Part shown: in pieces, positions 1-5,026 of the stretch
How the letters are laid out: every line of letters starts with the position of its first letter
Numbering within the stretch: the first letter of the stretch is position 1
From: Ectothiorhodospiraceae bacterium
Lineage (GTDB): Bacteria > Pseudomonadota > Gammaproteobacteria > Nitrococcales > AK92
DNA: 5,026 bases
Direction of reading: 5' to 3'
Assembly (NCBI GenBank): GCA_029263635.1
Contig: JAJUFY010000183.1
Coordinates: 1-5,026, forward strand
The notes under the pieces: model-generated
Database searches by the model: none
The model's input: only the letters and a program-made list of their open reading frames with translations
What the model was told of the DNA's origin: nothing
Program-made: the position numbers and the translations under genes

Positions 1-43
1 CCACCAGGATCGCGACTTTCTTGCCGTTCAGTTTCTGTGCCAT
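1..43 (-). CDS. N-terminal fragment of a probable DJ-1/PfpI-family protein
   Basis: Only the first 14 codons lie in the window; the gene reads leftward off the edge. The peptide is MAQKLNGKKVAILV. A short polar lead followed by a KKVAILV first beta strand is typical of the start of DJ-1/PfpI class I glutamine amidotransferase-like proteins (protease I, deglycase or chaperone annotations). The start is supported by a strong ribosome binding site, GGGAGG on the minus strand (complement of 51-56), 7 nt upstream of the ATG. The nucleophile-elbow cysteine and the rest of the fold are outside the window, so the family call rests on the N-terminus alone. It is transcribed divergently from trmO. Another Rossmann-like protein with a similar first strand cannot be excluded. 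Confidence 0.55.
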   Translation of the reverse strand, partial: MAQKLNGKKVAILV

Positions 44-144
44 TGACTAACCTCCCTGTCGTCGGCCTGCAGGTTGGGGCAGCTCCAAGGCATGCAAGGG
101 AGGTTTTCCGGTAAAGTCGGCGCGACCGACCCAGGACAACCAGG
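44..144. other. Divergent intergenic region, PfpI-like gene / trmO
   Basis: These 101 bp separate two divergent starts and should hold promoters for both genes. I see no sigma-70 pair with good matches at both -35 and -10 on either strand. A small inverted repeat, GTCGG-CGCGA-CCGAC, lies at 116-130. An AGGA at 133-136, 8 nt before the trmO ATG, is the likely trmO ribosome binding site. Confidence 0.5.
51..56 (-). promoter_or_regulatory. Ribosome binding site of the PfpI-like gene
   Basis: The plus-strand CCTCCC reads GGGAGG on the minus strand, 7 nt before the ATG at 43-41. It is a near-perfect Shine-Dalgarno and is the main reason for accepting this short edge fragment as a real gene start. 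Confidence 0.7.
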
Positions 145-852
145 ATGACGGATACCTATCACGCGCCGATCCAGTTCACACCGATCGGCGTGATCCGCAG
201 CTGCTTCGATGCCAAGTTCGGCACGCCTAGACAGCCGGGGCTGGTGCCCAGCGCCAGCGCCGAGCTGATCCTGCTGCCCCCCTATGACCAGCCCGGCTGC
301 CTGCGCGGCCTGGAAGGCTGCTCGCACGTGTGGCTGCTGTTCCTGTTCCATGCCAGCGCCGGGCAGGGCTGGGCGCCCACTGTGCGGCCGCCGCGGCTGG
401 GCGGTAACCGCCGCATTGGCGTGTTCGCCAGTCGCTCGCCGTTCCGGCCGAATCCGATCGGACTGTCGGCGGTCGAGTTCGAGGGATTGATCGAGCGGCC
501 CGGCGCGCGCGGCCTGCGGCTGCGGAACCATGATCTGGTCGACGGCACGCCGGTGCTCGACATCAAGCCTTACCTGCCCTACAGCGACAGCCTGCCGCAG
601 GCACGAGCGCCGGCCGGCTTCGAACAGGCTCCGGATCGTCGCCGGGTGGTGTTCTCCGCGGCCGCGGAGGCGGACTTGCATGGTGCGCCGGCCGAGCTGA
701 GGCTCCTGATCGCGCAGACCCTGGCCCTGGATCCGCGGCCGGCCTACCGGCAGGGCGAAAGCGGCCGGTTGCACGGCATGGCGCTGGCGGGATGCAACGT
801 GCGCTGGCGGGTGGTGGACGGCGAGGTGCGGGTCGAGCGCGTCGAGCGCTGA
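145..852 (+). CDS. trmO: tRNA (adenine(37)-N6)-methyltransferase TrmO
   Basis: TrmO (TsaA/YaeB, UPF0066) uses S-adenosylmethionine to methylate N6 of t6A37, giving m6t6A in tRNAs reading ANN codons, chiefly tRNA-Thr; it acts in the cytoplasm. The 235-residue product matches the length of E. coli TrmO. The N-terminal beta-barrel domain shows PIGVIRSCFDAKFGTPRQPG (13-32), the LEGCSHVWLLFLFH strand (56-69), the family core GGNRRIGVFASRSPFRPNPIG (86-106) with its conserved RSPFRPNPIG, and DLVDGTPVLDIKPYLPYSD (130-148). The C-terminal domain common in proteobacterial members carries DPRPAY (196-201) and GCNVRWRV (216-223). The ATG at 145 has an AGGA 8 nt upstream and leaves the usual short lead before the first motif. 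It is an intact single-gene unit, divergent from the PfpI-like gene and convergent with the thioesterase. The sequence ends in VERVER, encoded by a 9-nt tandem repeat. Confidence 0.95.
   Translation: MTDTYHAPIQFTPIGVIRSCFDAKFGTPRQPGLVPSASAELILLPPYDQPGCLRGLEGCSHVWLLFLFHASAGQGWAPTVRPPRLGGNRRIGVFASRSPFRPNPIGLSAVEFEGLIERPGARGLRLRNHDLVDGTPVLDIKPYLPYSDSLPQARAPAGFEQAPDRRRVVFSAAAEADLHGAPAELRLLIAQTLALDPRPAYRQGESGRLHGMALAGCNVRWRVVDGEVRVERVER
832..849 (+). repeat. 9-nt tandem repeat at the trmO 3' end
   Basis: GTCGAGCGC occurs twice back to back (832-840 and 841-849) just before the stop codon and encodes the terminal VERVER. Slightly upstream, GCGCTGGCGGG occurs at 781-791 and 801-811. Both are in frame and harmless. 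They look like chance or slippage duplications in GC-rich coding DNA. Confidence 0.6.
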
Positions 853-999
853 AGACCCGCGGCCGTTGGCAGAGGCGCGCGATCAGGACGCTGCTGCGGC
901 CAAACGGCGGTAGGAGCGGCCGCCTAGCTTCCATGCCCGCACCACCGTCAGGAGGGTTGCGGCGGGACACGGAATCTCCTGGCCGGAGAGTCTGCGTTG
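853..999. other. Convergent intergenic region, trmO / thioesterase
   Basis: These 147 bp lie between two converging stop codons. A bidirectional terminator would be expected, but I find no strong GC stem followed by a T-run on either strand. The best candidate is a 5-bp TCTCC/GGAGA stem with a 5-nt loop at about 975-989, too weak to call. A NotI-type octamer GCGGCCGC lies at 916-923. I see no small ORF with a ribosome binding site here. Confidence 0.5.
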
Positions 1000-1917
1000 T
1001 CAGACGCCCAGTTCCGGGTGCATGTGGCGTTCCAGCAGCTCGCGGAACTCGGCGGGGATCTCGATCGCCCGCCGCGCCTTCAGGTCCAGCAGCACCGCCA
1101 CCGCCTCCGCGGTAGCCAGCGCCTCGCCGGTGCTGAGGTCGAACAGCCAGTGTACGAAGACGTAGGCCTTGCGGCCGACCTGCTTGATGCCGCTGCGCAG
1201 CGTCAGCAGGTCGCCGGCCCGGGCCGCCCGGCGGTAGGCGAAGCGGTATTCCAGCGCGGCGCCGCCGATGCCCATCCGCGAGCGGTCGACGCCGTAGATC
1301 TGCACCAGCAGGTTGGGAACGGAATCGGACACGATGCCCATGTAGGCCCGCGGCGCCAGCCAGCCGTCAGCGTCGCACATGGCCGGCGACACCATGCCGT
1401 GGTAGGTGGCCAGCATGCCGAGCGCGTCGGCCTCGGCCAGCATCGGGCTCGGCCGCGGCGGCTGCAGCTCAAGCCCGCGCGGCGCGCCGTGATCCGGCAG
1501 CTCCATCCGCAGGCCTTCGGCAGCGGCCAGGGCGGCGCCGGGCAGCCGGCGCGGGGCGCGGCTGCGTATGTCCTGCAGTTCGGCTTCGATGGTGAAGGTG
1601 GCTGCGACCTCGCCGTTAGCGGCATTGGTCATCTCCTGGTAGATGCGCAGCCGGTCCGGCGCCGTCGCCAGCACACCGGAGACTATGCGCAGCGGCGCGC
1701 CCGGGTGCTGTTCGCGCAGGAAACGGATGTGGTGCTCACGCGCCACCAGCCGCGCGCCTTCGCGGCGGGTGAAGTCGGGCCCGAGCCCGAGATGGTGGGA
1801 GAAGACCGCCAGTGCCGACGCCGATTTGTCGACGTAGAACTGCACGTTCATGTGGCCCATCTGGTCGATTTCCCAGGCCTGGACGCTGTTGCGGTAGACC
1901 TCGATCGGTGCTGCCAT
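1000..1917 (-). CDS. Double-hotdog acyl-CoA-type thioesterase
   Basis: The 305-residue cytoplasmic protein is predicted to hydrolyse an acyl thioester (acyl-CoA or acyl-ACP). It contains two hotdog domains of the 4HBT/FcbC-like type. The first, about 5-115, has the characteristic helix-start motif D18-Q-M-G21-H22-M-N24 followed by Y28, matching the D-x-x-G-H-x-N seen in 4-hydroxybenzoyl-CoA thioesterase relatives. A Pro/Ala-rich linker spans about 118-165. The second, about 172-290, has a degenerate counterpart, CDADGWLAPRAYMGIVSDSV (181-200), then the strands ALEYRFAYRR (221-230) and KAYVFVHWLFDLSTGEALATAE (250-271). The tandem arrangement is known for this family, in which one active site is often lost; here domain 1 looks canonical and domain 2 does not. 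The ATG at 1917 is preceded on the minus strand by AGGA about 9 nt upstream. It is divergent from dctP across 254 bp. The substrate cannot be told from sequence, and no link to the transporter is evident beyond the shared promoter region. Confidence 0.85.
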   Translation of the reverse strand: MAAPIEVYRNSVQAWEIDQMGHMNVQFYVDKSASALAVFSHHLGLGPDFTRREGARLVAREHHIRFLREQHPGAPLRIVSGVLATAPDRLRIYQEMTNAANGEVAATFTIEAELQDIRSRAPRRLPGAALAAAEGLRMELPDHGAPRGLELQPPRPSPMLAEADALGMLATYHGMVSPAMCDADGWLAPRAYMGIVSDSVPNLLVQIYGVDRSRMGIGGAALEYRFAYRRAARAGDLLTLRSGIKQVGRKAYVFVHWLFDLSTGEALATAEAVAVLLDLKARRAIEIPAEFRELLERHMHPELGV

Positions 1918-1979
1918 TGCTACGGATCCTGTTGCTTCCCGGGGGGCTGTTGCGGCGACAGGTTAGCCGGGGACTGTGG

Positions 1980-1993
1980 TTTTTGTACAAAAA
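1980..1993. promoter_or_regulatory. Perfect 14-bp palindrome, candidate operator
   Basis: TTTTTGTACAAAAA is a perfect palindrome and is by far the most AT-rich spot in the divergent region. Its core TTGTACAA (1983-1990) has the T-GTAC-A layout seen in operators of several regulator families, including some FadR-type GntR regulators that control organic acid genes. Its position between two divergent promoters suits an operator acting on dctP, the thioesterase, or both. The symmetry is seen directly; the regulator identity is a guess. Confidence 0.4.
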
Positions 1994-2078
1994 ATATCCG
2001 GAAAGTGTTGCTGCAAAGCGTCAGGGAGGGTTACCTTTCACGCGTTGCCATCGTTGTTCGGTAGCGAATGCTGTCGCC

Positions 2079-2091
2079 CGGCAACTTGCCG
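2079..2091. repeat. Odd-length palindrome CGGCAA-C-TTGCCG
   Basis: This is a perfect 6-bp inverted repeat around one central base in the dctP leader. As DNA it could be an operator half-site pair; as RNA its 1-nt loop is too tight for the full stem. It abuts the next hairpin and overlaps it by two bases, so the two could influence each other's folding. Confidence 0.35.
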
Positions 2092-2112
2092 ACCCCGCAG
2101 CAGACGGGGTCG
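2090..2112 (+). promoter_or_regulatory. Leader hairpin upstream of dctP
   Basis: CGACCCCG (2090-2097) pairs perfectly with CGGGGTCG (2105-2112) around a 7-nt loop, CAGCAGA. The stem is 8 bp and very GC-rich. It lies about 60 nt upstream of the dctP start and is not followed by a T-run, so it is not an intrinsic terminator. It may be an mRNA-stabilising leader structure or part of a regulatory fold. Confidence 0.45.
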
Positions 2113-2113
2113 C

Positions 2114-2135
2114 CCCGCGCCACGGAAGCCGCGGG
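2114..2135 (+). promoter_or_regulatory. Second leader hairpin upstream of dctP
   Basis: CCCGCG (2114-2119) pairs with CGCGGG (2130-2135) around a 10-nt loop, directly after the first leader hairpin. An unstructured A-rich stretch (AAACAACAAG) follows and leads to the ribosome binding site. No T-run follows. Confidence 0.35.
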
Positions 2136-2158
2136 AAACAACAAGTTTATCCGTTTCT

Positions 2159-2165
2159 GGAGGAG
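2159..2165 (+). promoter_or_regulatory. Strong dctP ribosome binding site
   Basis: GGAGGAG lies 6 nt upstream of the ATG at 2172. It fixes the dctP start, although the same frame stays open upstream to at least 1812. The strength suits a highly translated periplasmic binding protein. Confidence 0.8.
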
Positions 2166-2171
2166 CTCTTC

Positions 2172-3158
2172 ATGCGATTCCTTACTGCCGCGCTGGCTGC
2201 TGCCGTGCTGTCGTTCTCGGCATCGGCTTATGCGCAGAAACCCATTGTCATCAAGTTCAGCCACGTCGTCGCCGACAGCACCCCGAAGGGGCAGGGCGCC
2301 CTGATGTTCCAGAAGCTCGTGCACGAGCGGCTGGACGGCAAGGTGAAGGTCGAGGTGTATCCGAACTCGCAGCTGTTCGGTGACGCCCGCGAGATGGAAG
2401 CCCTGATGCTGGGCGACGTGCACCTCATCGCGCCGTCGCTGGCCAAGTTTGACAAGTTCACCAAGAAGCTGCAGGTGTTCGATCTGCCGTTCCTGTTCGA
2501 CGACATGGAAGCGGTGGATCGCTTCCAGAACTCGGAGGCCGGCCGCGCGCTGCTGCGCTCCATGGAGAGCAAGGGCTATCTGGGCCTCGCCTACTGGCAT
2601 AACGGCCTGAAGCAGCTCTCCGCCAACAAGCCGCTGCGGGTGCCGGAAGATGCCAAGGGCGTGAAGTTCCGGGTCCAGAACTCCGACGTGCTGGTCGATC
2701 AGTTCCGCGCGGTCGGCGGCAACCCGCAGAAGCTGGCCTTCTCCGAGGTCTACCAGGCGCTGCAGACCGGCACCGTCGATGGCGCCGAGAACCCCTGGTC
2801 GAACATCTACTCGCAGAAGTTCCATGAGGTCCAGAAGTACATCACCGAGTCCAATCACGGTCTGCTGGACTACATGGTCCTGACCAACGCGGACTTCTGG
2901 AACGGCCTGCCGGGTGACATCCGCACCGAGTTGGAGAAGATCATGGCCGAGGTCACGGTGTTCGTGAACCAGATGGCCGATGACATCAACATGGAGCACC
3001 GGCAGAAGATCATCGACAGCGGCCGCTCGGAGATCCTGCAGCTCACCGACGAGCAGCGGGAGGCCTGGCGCAAGGCGATGCAGCCGGTCTGGCAGAAGTA
3101 CGAGAAGGAAATCGGCGCCGACGTGATCAAGGCTGCATTGGAAGCCAACAAGAAATAA
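2172..3158 (+). CDS. dctP: TRAP transporter C4-dicarboxylate periplasmic binding protein DctP
   Basis: DctP is the periplasmic solute receptor of a tripartite ATP-independent periplasmic (TRAP) transporter. It binds a C4-dicarboxylate such as malate, succinate or fumarate and delivers it to DctQM. The 328-residue precursor begins with a Sec signal peptide: MR, a hydrophobic core to about residue 16, then SASAYA, with likely cleavage after A21 before Q22. The mature domain opens with IVIKFSHVV (26-33). FDLPFLFDD (103-111), YWHNGLKQLSANKPLR (141-156), GVKFRVQNSD (163-172) and FSEVYQALQTG (190-200) match the DctP subfamily. R167 is the family's conserved arginine that pairs with the ligand carboxylate. 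DGAENPWSNIYSQKFHEVQKY spans 203-223, with N206 in the usual conserved asparagine position. The C-terminus is a charged helix. The C4 assignment comes from the close match to DctP rather than to SiaP, TeaA or YiaO; the exact ligand remains inferred. The start is set by GGAGGAG 6 nt upstream and by the signal peptide. Confidence 0.94.
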   Translation: MRFLTAALAAAVLSFSASAYAQKPIVIKFSHVVADSTPKGQGALMFQKLVHERLDGKVKVEVYPNSQLFGDAREMEALMLGDVHLIAPSLAKFDKFTKKLQVFDLPFLFDDMEAVDRFQNSEAGRALLRSMESKGYLGLAYWHNGLKQLSANKPLRVPEDAKGVKFRVQNSDVLVDQFRAVGGNPQKLAFSEVYQALQTGTVDGAENPWSNIYSQKFHEVQKYITESNHGLLDYMVLTNADFWNGLPGDIRTELEKIMAEVTVFVNQMADDINMEHRQKIIDSGRSEILQLTDEQREAWRKAMQPVWQKYEKEIGADVIKAALEANKK

Positions 3159-3171
3159 GCGCGTCCCTGTG

Positions 3172-3198
3172 CCCCGCCTCGGCTCTGCCGGGGCGGGG
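3172..3198 (+). terminator. Strong hairpin after dctP, partial terminator or stabiliser
   Basis: CCCCGCCTCGG (3172-3182) pairs with CCGGGGCGGGG (3188-3198), giving 11 bp with one G-U pair around a 5-nt CTCTG loop. It starts 14 nt after the dctP stop. The downstream sequence ATCTCGTTCCTTTCC is only moderately T-rich, so termination is likely partial, or the stem protects the dctP 3' end. Such a hairpin between binding-protein and membrane-subunit genes commonly lets the receptor be made in excess. Confidence 0.6.
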
Positions 3199-3219
3199 AT
3201 CTCGTTCCTTTCCGTACAG

Positions 3220-3239
3220 CGGTGCGCTTCGGCGCACCG
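3220..3239 (+). terminator. Second dctP-dctQ hairpin with a UUCG tetraloop
   Basis: CGGTGCGC (3220-3227) pairs perfectly with GCGCACCG (3232-3239) around TTCG. The C(UUCG)G closure is the exceptionally stable tetraloop form. TGGCTTTT follows (3240-3247), a short T-run that would give at most weak termination. The stem ends 8 nt before the dctQ ribosome binding site, so it could instead affect dctQ translation initiation or block 3' exonucleases. Confidence 0.5.
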
Positions 3240-3257
3240 TGGCTTTTGGGGACAGTT

Positions 3258-3803
3258 ATGCTCCGTTTCTACAACCGCCTGGAGGAGCTGCTGATCGCCG
3301 CGCTGTTTGCCGGCATGACGCTGCTCACCTTCATCCAGGTTGTACTCCGCTACGTGTTCGGTACGGGTCTGCTATGGGCCCTGGAAGCGACCATCTACAT
3401 GTTCGCCTGGATGGTCCTGCTGGGGATCTCCTATGGCGTGCGCGAGCGCGCCCACATCGGCGTCGACGCCGCCGTGCGGCTGCTGCCCATGCGCTGGCAG
3501 CGGGTGGTCGGCATGATCGGCGTCGTGGTCTGCCTGGTCTATGCCGGCTACATGCTGTACGGCTCCTGGAGCTATGTTGAGCGGCTGCACCGTATGGGCG
3601 TCCTGGCAGAAGACATTCCGCTGCCGCGCTGGCTGCTGACCTCCGGGCTGGTGATCGGCATGACCCTGTTCATCCTCCGGCTGCTGCAGGCCGCCTGGGG
3701 CATCGTGCGCGGCACCGGTGCGCCGCTGCTGGTCGGCGACGAGGCCAAGGATATCCTCGAAGAATTCGAAGAACACGCGAACAGCGAGGGGGGCTCGCGA
3801 TGA
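3258..3803 (+). CDS. dctQ: TRAP transporter small permease subunit DctQ
   Basis: DctQ is the small inner-membrane subunit that pairs with DctM and helps dock the binding protein. The 181-residue product has four predicted membrane helices, at about 11-33, 40-62, 84-105 and 126-148. It shows family motifs: an amphipathic N-terminus (MLRFYNRLEE), VVLRYVF (28-34), the conserved WALEAT (40-45) entering helix 2, and the HIGVDAAVRLLP loop (66-77). The acidic tail DEAKDILEEFEEH (161-173) should be cytoplasmic and is known in related DctQ proteins. I place the start at ATG 3258, 5 nt after GGGGA (3248-3252). An in-frame GTG at 3222 would add 12 residues but lies inside the UUCG hairpin without a ribosome binding site. 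It is separated from dctP by 99 nt and overlaps dctM by 4 nt. Confidence 0.92.
   Translation: MLRFYNRLEELLIAALFAGMTLLTFIQVVLRYVFGTGLLWALEATIYMFAWMVLLGISYGVRERAHIGVDAAVRLLPMRWQRVVGMIGVVVCLVYAGYMLYGSWSYVERLHRMGVLAEDIPLPRWLLTSGLVIGMTLFILRLLQAAWGIVRGTGAPLLVGDEAKDILEEFEEHANSEGGSR
3784..3798 (+). promoter_or_regulatory. dctM ribosome binding site in a small hairpin
   Basis: GCGAG (3784-3788) pairs with CTCGC (3794-3798), leaving a run of five G in the loop. That run, with the preceding AG, is the dctM Shine-Dalgarno, 6 nt before the ATG at 3800. The structure lies within the last dctQ codons, so ribosomes finishing dctQ would open it. This fits translational coupling of the two membrane subunits. 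Confidence 0.45.
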
Positions 3804-5026
3804 CCATTGCCTTCCTGTTCATCACGCTGTTCGTGCTGCTGCTGATCGGCGTGCCGGTGGCGGTGTCGCTGGGGCTGGCCAGCCTGCTCACCATCGAATT
3901 CTTCGGCCGCGACAGCATGGCGTCGCTGGCGCTGAAGTTCTTTGAAACCTTCCAGCACTACACGCTGATGGCGATCCCGTTCTTCATCGTCGCCGGCGCG
4001 TTCATGACCACCGGCGGCGTGGCCCGGCGCATGATCGACTTCGCCAACAGCTGCGTCGGCCACCTGCGCGGCGGGCTGGCGATGGGGTCGGGGTTGGCCT
4101 GCGTGCTGTTCGCGGCCGTGTCCGGCTCCTCGCCGGCGACCGTGGTGGCGGTAGGCTCCATCGTGATTGCAGGCATGGTGCGGGCGGGCTACACCCAGGA
4201 GTTTGCGACCGGCACGGTGATCAATGCGGGCACGCTGGGCATCATGATCCCGCCGTCTATCGTGCTGGTGGTGTACGCCGCGGCGACCGAGACCTCGGTC
4301 GGCCGGCTGTTCATGGCCGGCGTGATTCCGGGCATCCTGCTTGGCCTGATGCTGATGGTGACGATCTACGTCATTGCCCGCATCAAGGATCTGCCGCGCC
4401 AGCCGCGGGTGCCCTACCGCGAGCGGTTCCGCTACTTCCGCAAGGCGTTCTGGGGCCTGCTGCTGGTGTTCATCATCCTCGGCGGCATCTACGGCGGCGT
4501 GTTCACGCCGACCGAGGCGGCGGCGGTGGCGGCGGTGTACGCGCTGTTCGTGGCACTGTTCATCTACCGCGACCTCAAGATCAGCGAGGTGCCGAAGGTG
4601 CTGGTGGACAGCGGCAAGGTGTCCATCATGCTGATGTTCATCATCGCCAACGCCATGCTGTTCGCCCACGTGCTGACCACCGAGCAGATCCCGCAGACGA
4701 TCGCCCGCGGCATCACGGAGATGGGCCTGGAGCCGTGGCAGTTCCTGATCGTGATGAACATCGTGCTGCTGATCGCCGGCAACTTCATGGAGCCGTCGGC
4801 GATCATCCTGATCCTGGCGCCGATCTTCTTCCCGATCGCCACCCAGCTCGGCATCGACCCGATTCACCTGGGCATCATCATGGTCGCCAACATGGAGATC
4901 GGCCTGGTGACGCCGCCGGTAGGCCTGAACCTGTTCGTCGCCTCCGGCGTGACCGGCATGCCGATGATGCAGGTGATCCGGGCGGCACTGCCGTGGCTCA
5001 TGGTGCTGCTGGTGTTCCTGGTGATC
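3800..5026 (+). CDS. dctM: TRAP transporter large permease subunit DctM (3' end cut by the window)
   Basis: DctM is the large inner-membrane subunit that moves the dicarboxylate inward, coupled to a sodium gradient, in complex with DctQ. The frame is open from ATG 3800 to the window edge, giving 409 codons without a stop; family members are usually about 425-440 residues, so only the last helix end should be missing. Visible motifs in order: N-terminal helix MTIAFLFITLFVLLLIGVPV (1-20), AIPFFIVAGAFMTTGG (58-73), FAAVSGSSPATVVAVGS (104-120) forming the first re-entrant hairpin, GIMIPPSI (147-154), YGGVFTPTEAAAVAA (231-245), GNFMEPSAIILILAPIFFP (327-345) for the second hairpin, and NMEIGLVTPPVGLNLFVASG (364-383). 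The two SGSS and PPSI/TPPVG halves reflect the internal inverted repeat of the fold. The start overlaps the dctQ stop as ATGA. The gene appears intact within the window. Confidence 0.93.
   Translation, partial: MTIAFLFITLFVLLLIGVPVAVSLGLASLLTIEFFGRDSMASLALKFFETFQHYTLMAIPFFIVAGAFMTTGGVARRMIDFANSCVGHLRGGLAMGSGLACVLFAAVSGSSPATVVAVGSIVIAGMVRAGYTQEFATGTVINAGTLGIMIPPSIVLVVYAAATETSVGRLFMAGVIPGILLGLMLMVTIYVIARIKDLPRQPRVPYRERFRYFRKAFWGLLLVFIILGGIYGGVFTPTEAAAVAAVYALFVALFIYRDLKISEVPKVLVDSGKVSIMLMFIIANAMLFAHVLTTEQIPQTIARGITEMGLEPWQFLIVMNIVLLIAGNFMEPSAIILILAPIFFPIATQLGIDPIHLGIIMVANMEIGLVTPPVGLNLFVASGVTGMPMMQVIRAALPWLMVLLVFLVI

Larger units (their letters stand above)
1918..2171. promoter_or_regulatory. 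Divergent regulatory region, thioesterase / dctP
   Basis: These 254 bp separate the divergent thioesterase and dctP starts. The left third holds an AT-rich island (about 1977-1998) in otherwise GC-rich DNA, centred on a perfect palindrome. The right half (2073-2140) is rich in inverted repeats and would form a structured dctP leader. The dctP promoter is most likely in or near the AT-rich island, giving a leader of roughly 150 nt. I could not find a convincing sigma-70 pair or a proper sigma-54 -24/-12 element (TGGCAC-N5-TTGC), although some dicarboxylate TRAP operons are RpoN-dependent. Confidence 0.55.

Noticed and set aside
28..774. A 248-codon minus-strand open frame across trmO and into the PfpI-like start
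   Set aside because: It is antisense to trmO and overlaps the well-supported start of the leftward gene in a different frame. No domain is visible.
975..989. TCTCC/GGAGA stem between the convergent genes as a terminator
   Set aside because: It has only 5 bp and no adjacent T-run on either strand, so there is no basis to call an intrinsic terminator.
1954..1967. GG-N10-GC spacing resembling a sigma-54 promoter upstream of dctP
   Set aside because: The spacing is right and GGC is present, but the -12 box reads TTAGC rather than TTGC and the -24 box departs from TGGCAC. Matches of this quality are expected by chance in GC-rich DNA.
1963..1991. Possible sigma-70 pair TTAGCC / TACAAA with 17-nt spacing upstream of dctP
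   Set aside because: Only 3 of 6 and 4 of 6 consensus positions match, which is too weak to call, although the location is plausible.
997..2064. A 355-codon plus-strand open frame opposite the thioesterase
   Set aside because: It lies antisense to a gene with clear hotdog motifs and a ribosome binding site. Its product shows no family features and looks like a GC-codon shadow.
1812..2171. Upstream extension of the dctP frame by 120 codons
   Set aside because: The extension runs through the antisense thioesterase start and the regulatory region. The signal peptide and GGAGGAG place the real start at 2172.
2031..2999. A 322-codon minus-strand open frame opposite dctP
   Set aside because: It is antisense to an unmistakable DctP with signal peptide and ligand motifs. 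The frame exists because GC-rich third positions suppress stop codons on the other strand.
3572..4867. A 431-codon minus-strand open frame opposite dctQ and dctM, rich in His, Asp, Arg and Gln
   Set aside because: It is the antisense of strongly supported membrane-protein genes. Its low-complexity His/Asp/Arg composition is the expected mirror of GC-rich codons for hydrophobic residues, and it has no recognisable domain.

Overview
The window is GC-rich DNA from a bacterium. It is most likely a gammaproteobacterium: the TrmO has the full two-part architecture and the 235-residue length of the E. coli protein, and the DctP closely resembles the Pseudomonas/Marinobacter-type C4-dicarboxylate binding proteins. 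The taxonomic assignment is inferred from remembered family resemblance, not from a search.

Layout. (1) Positions 1-43, minus strand: the first 14 codons of a gene leaving the window, probably a DJ-1/PfpI-family protein. (2) Positions 145-852, plus strand: trmO, a tRNA m6t6A37 methyltransferase, divergent from (1) across 101 bp. (3) Positions 1000-1917, minus strand: a two-hotdog-domain acyl-CoA-type thioesterase, convergent with trmO across a 147-bp gap with no convincing terminator. (4) Positions 1918-2171: a 254-bp divergent regulatory region with an AT-rich 14-bp perfect palindrome and several inverted repeats. (5) From 2172 to the right edge: a C4-dicarboxylate TRAP transporter operon, dctP (2172-3158), dctQ (3258-3803) and dctM (3800 to beyond 5026, cut by the window edge about 15-30 codons short of the usual length).

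How the genes work together. DctP is the secreted periplasmic receptor that binds a C4-dicarboxylate such as malate, fumarate or succinate. DctQ (four membrane helices) and DctM (the large sodium-coupled subunit) form the membrane complex that takes up the ligand. The 99-bp dctP-dctQ gap holds two strong hairpins, which would suit making more binding protein than membrane subunits. The dctQ and dctM genes overlap by 4 nt (ATGA), and the dctM Shine-Dalgarno lies in the loop of a small hairpin, which suggests translational coupling. The PfpI-like gene, trmO and the thioesterase have no evident functional link to the transporter.

The window looks ordinary in gene content. I see no mobile element, CRISPR array, RNA gene or recognisably new system. 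The items most worth a second look are the regulatory structures around dctP, dctQ and dctM.
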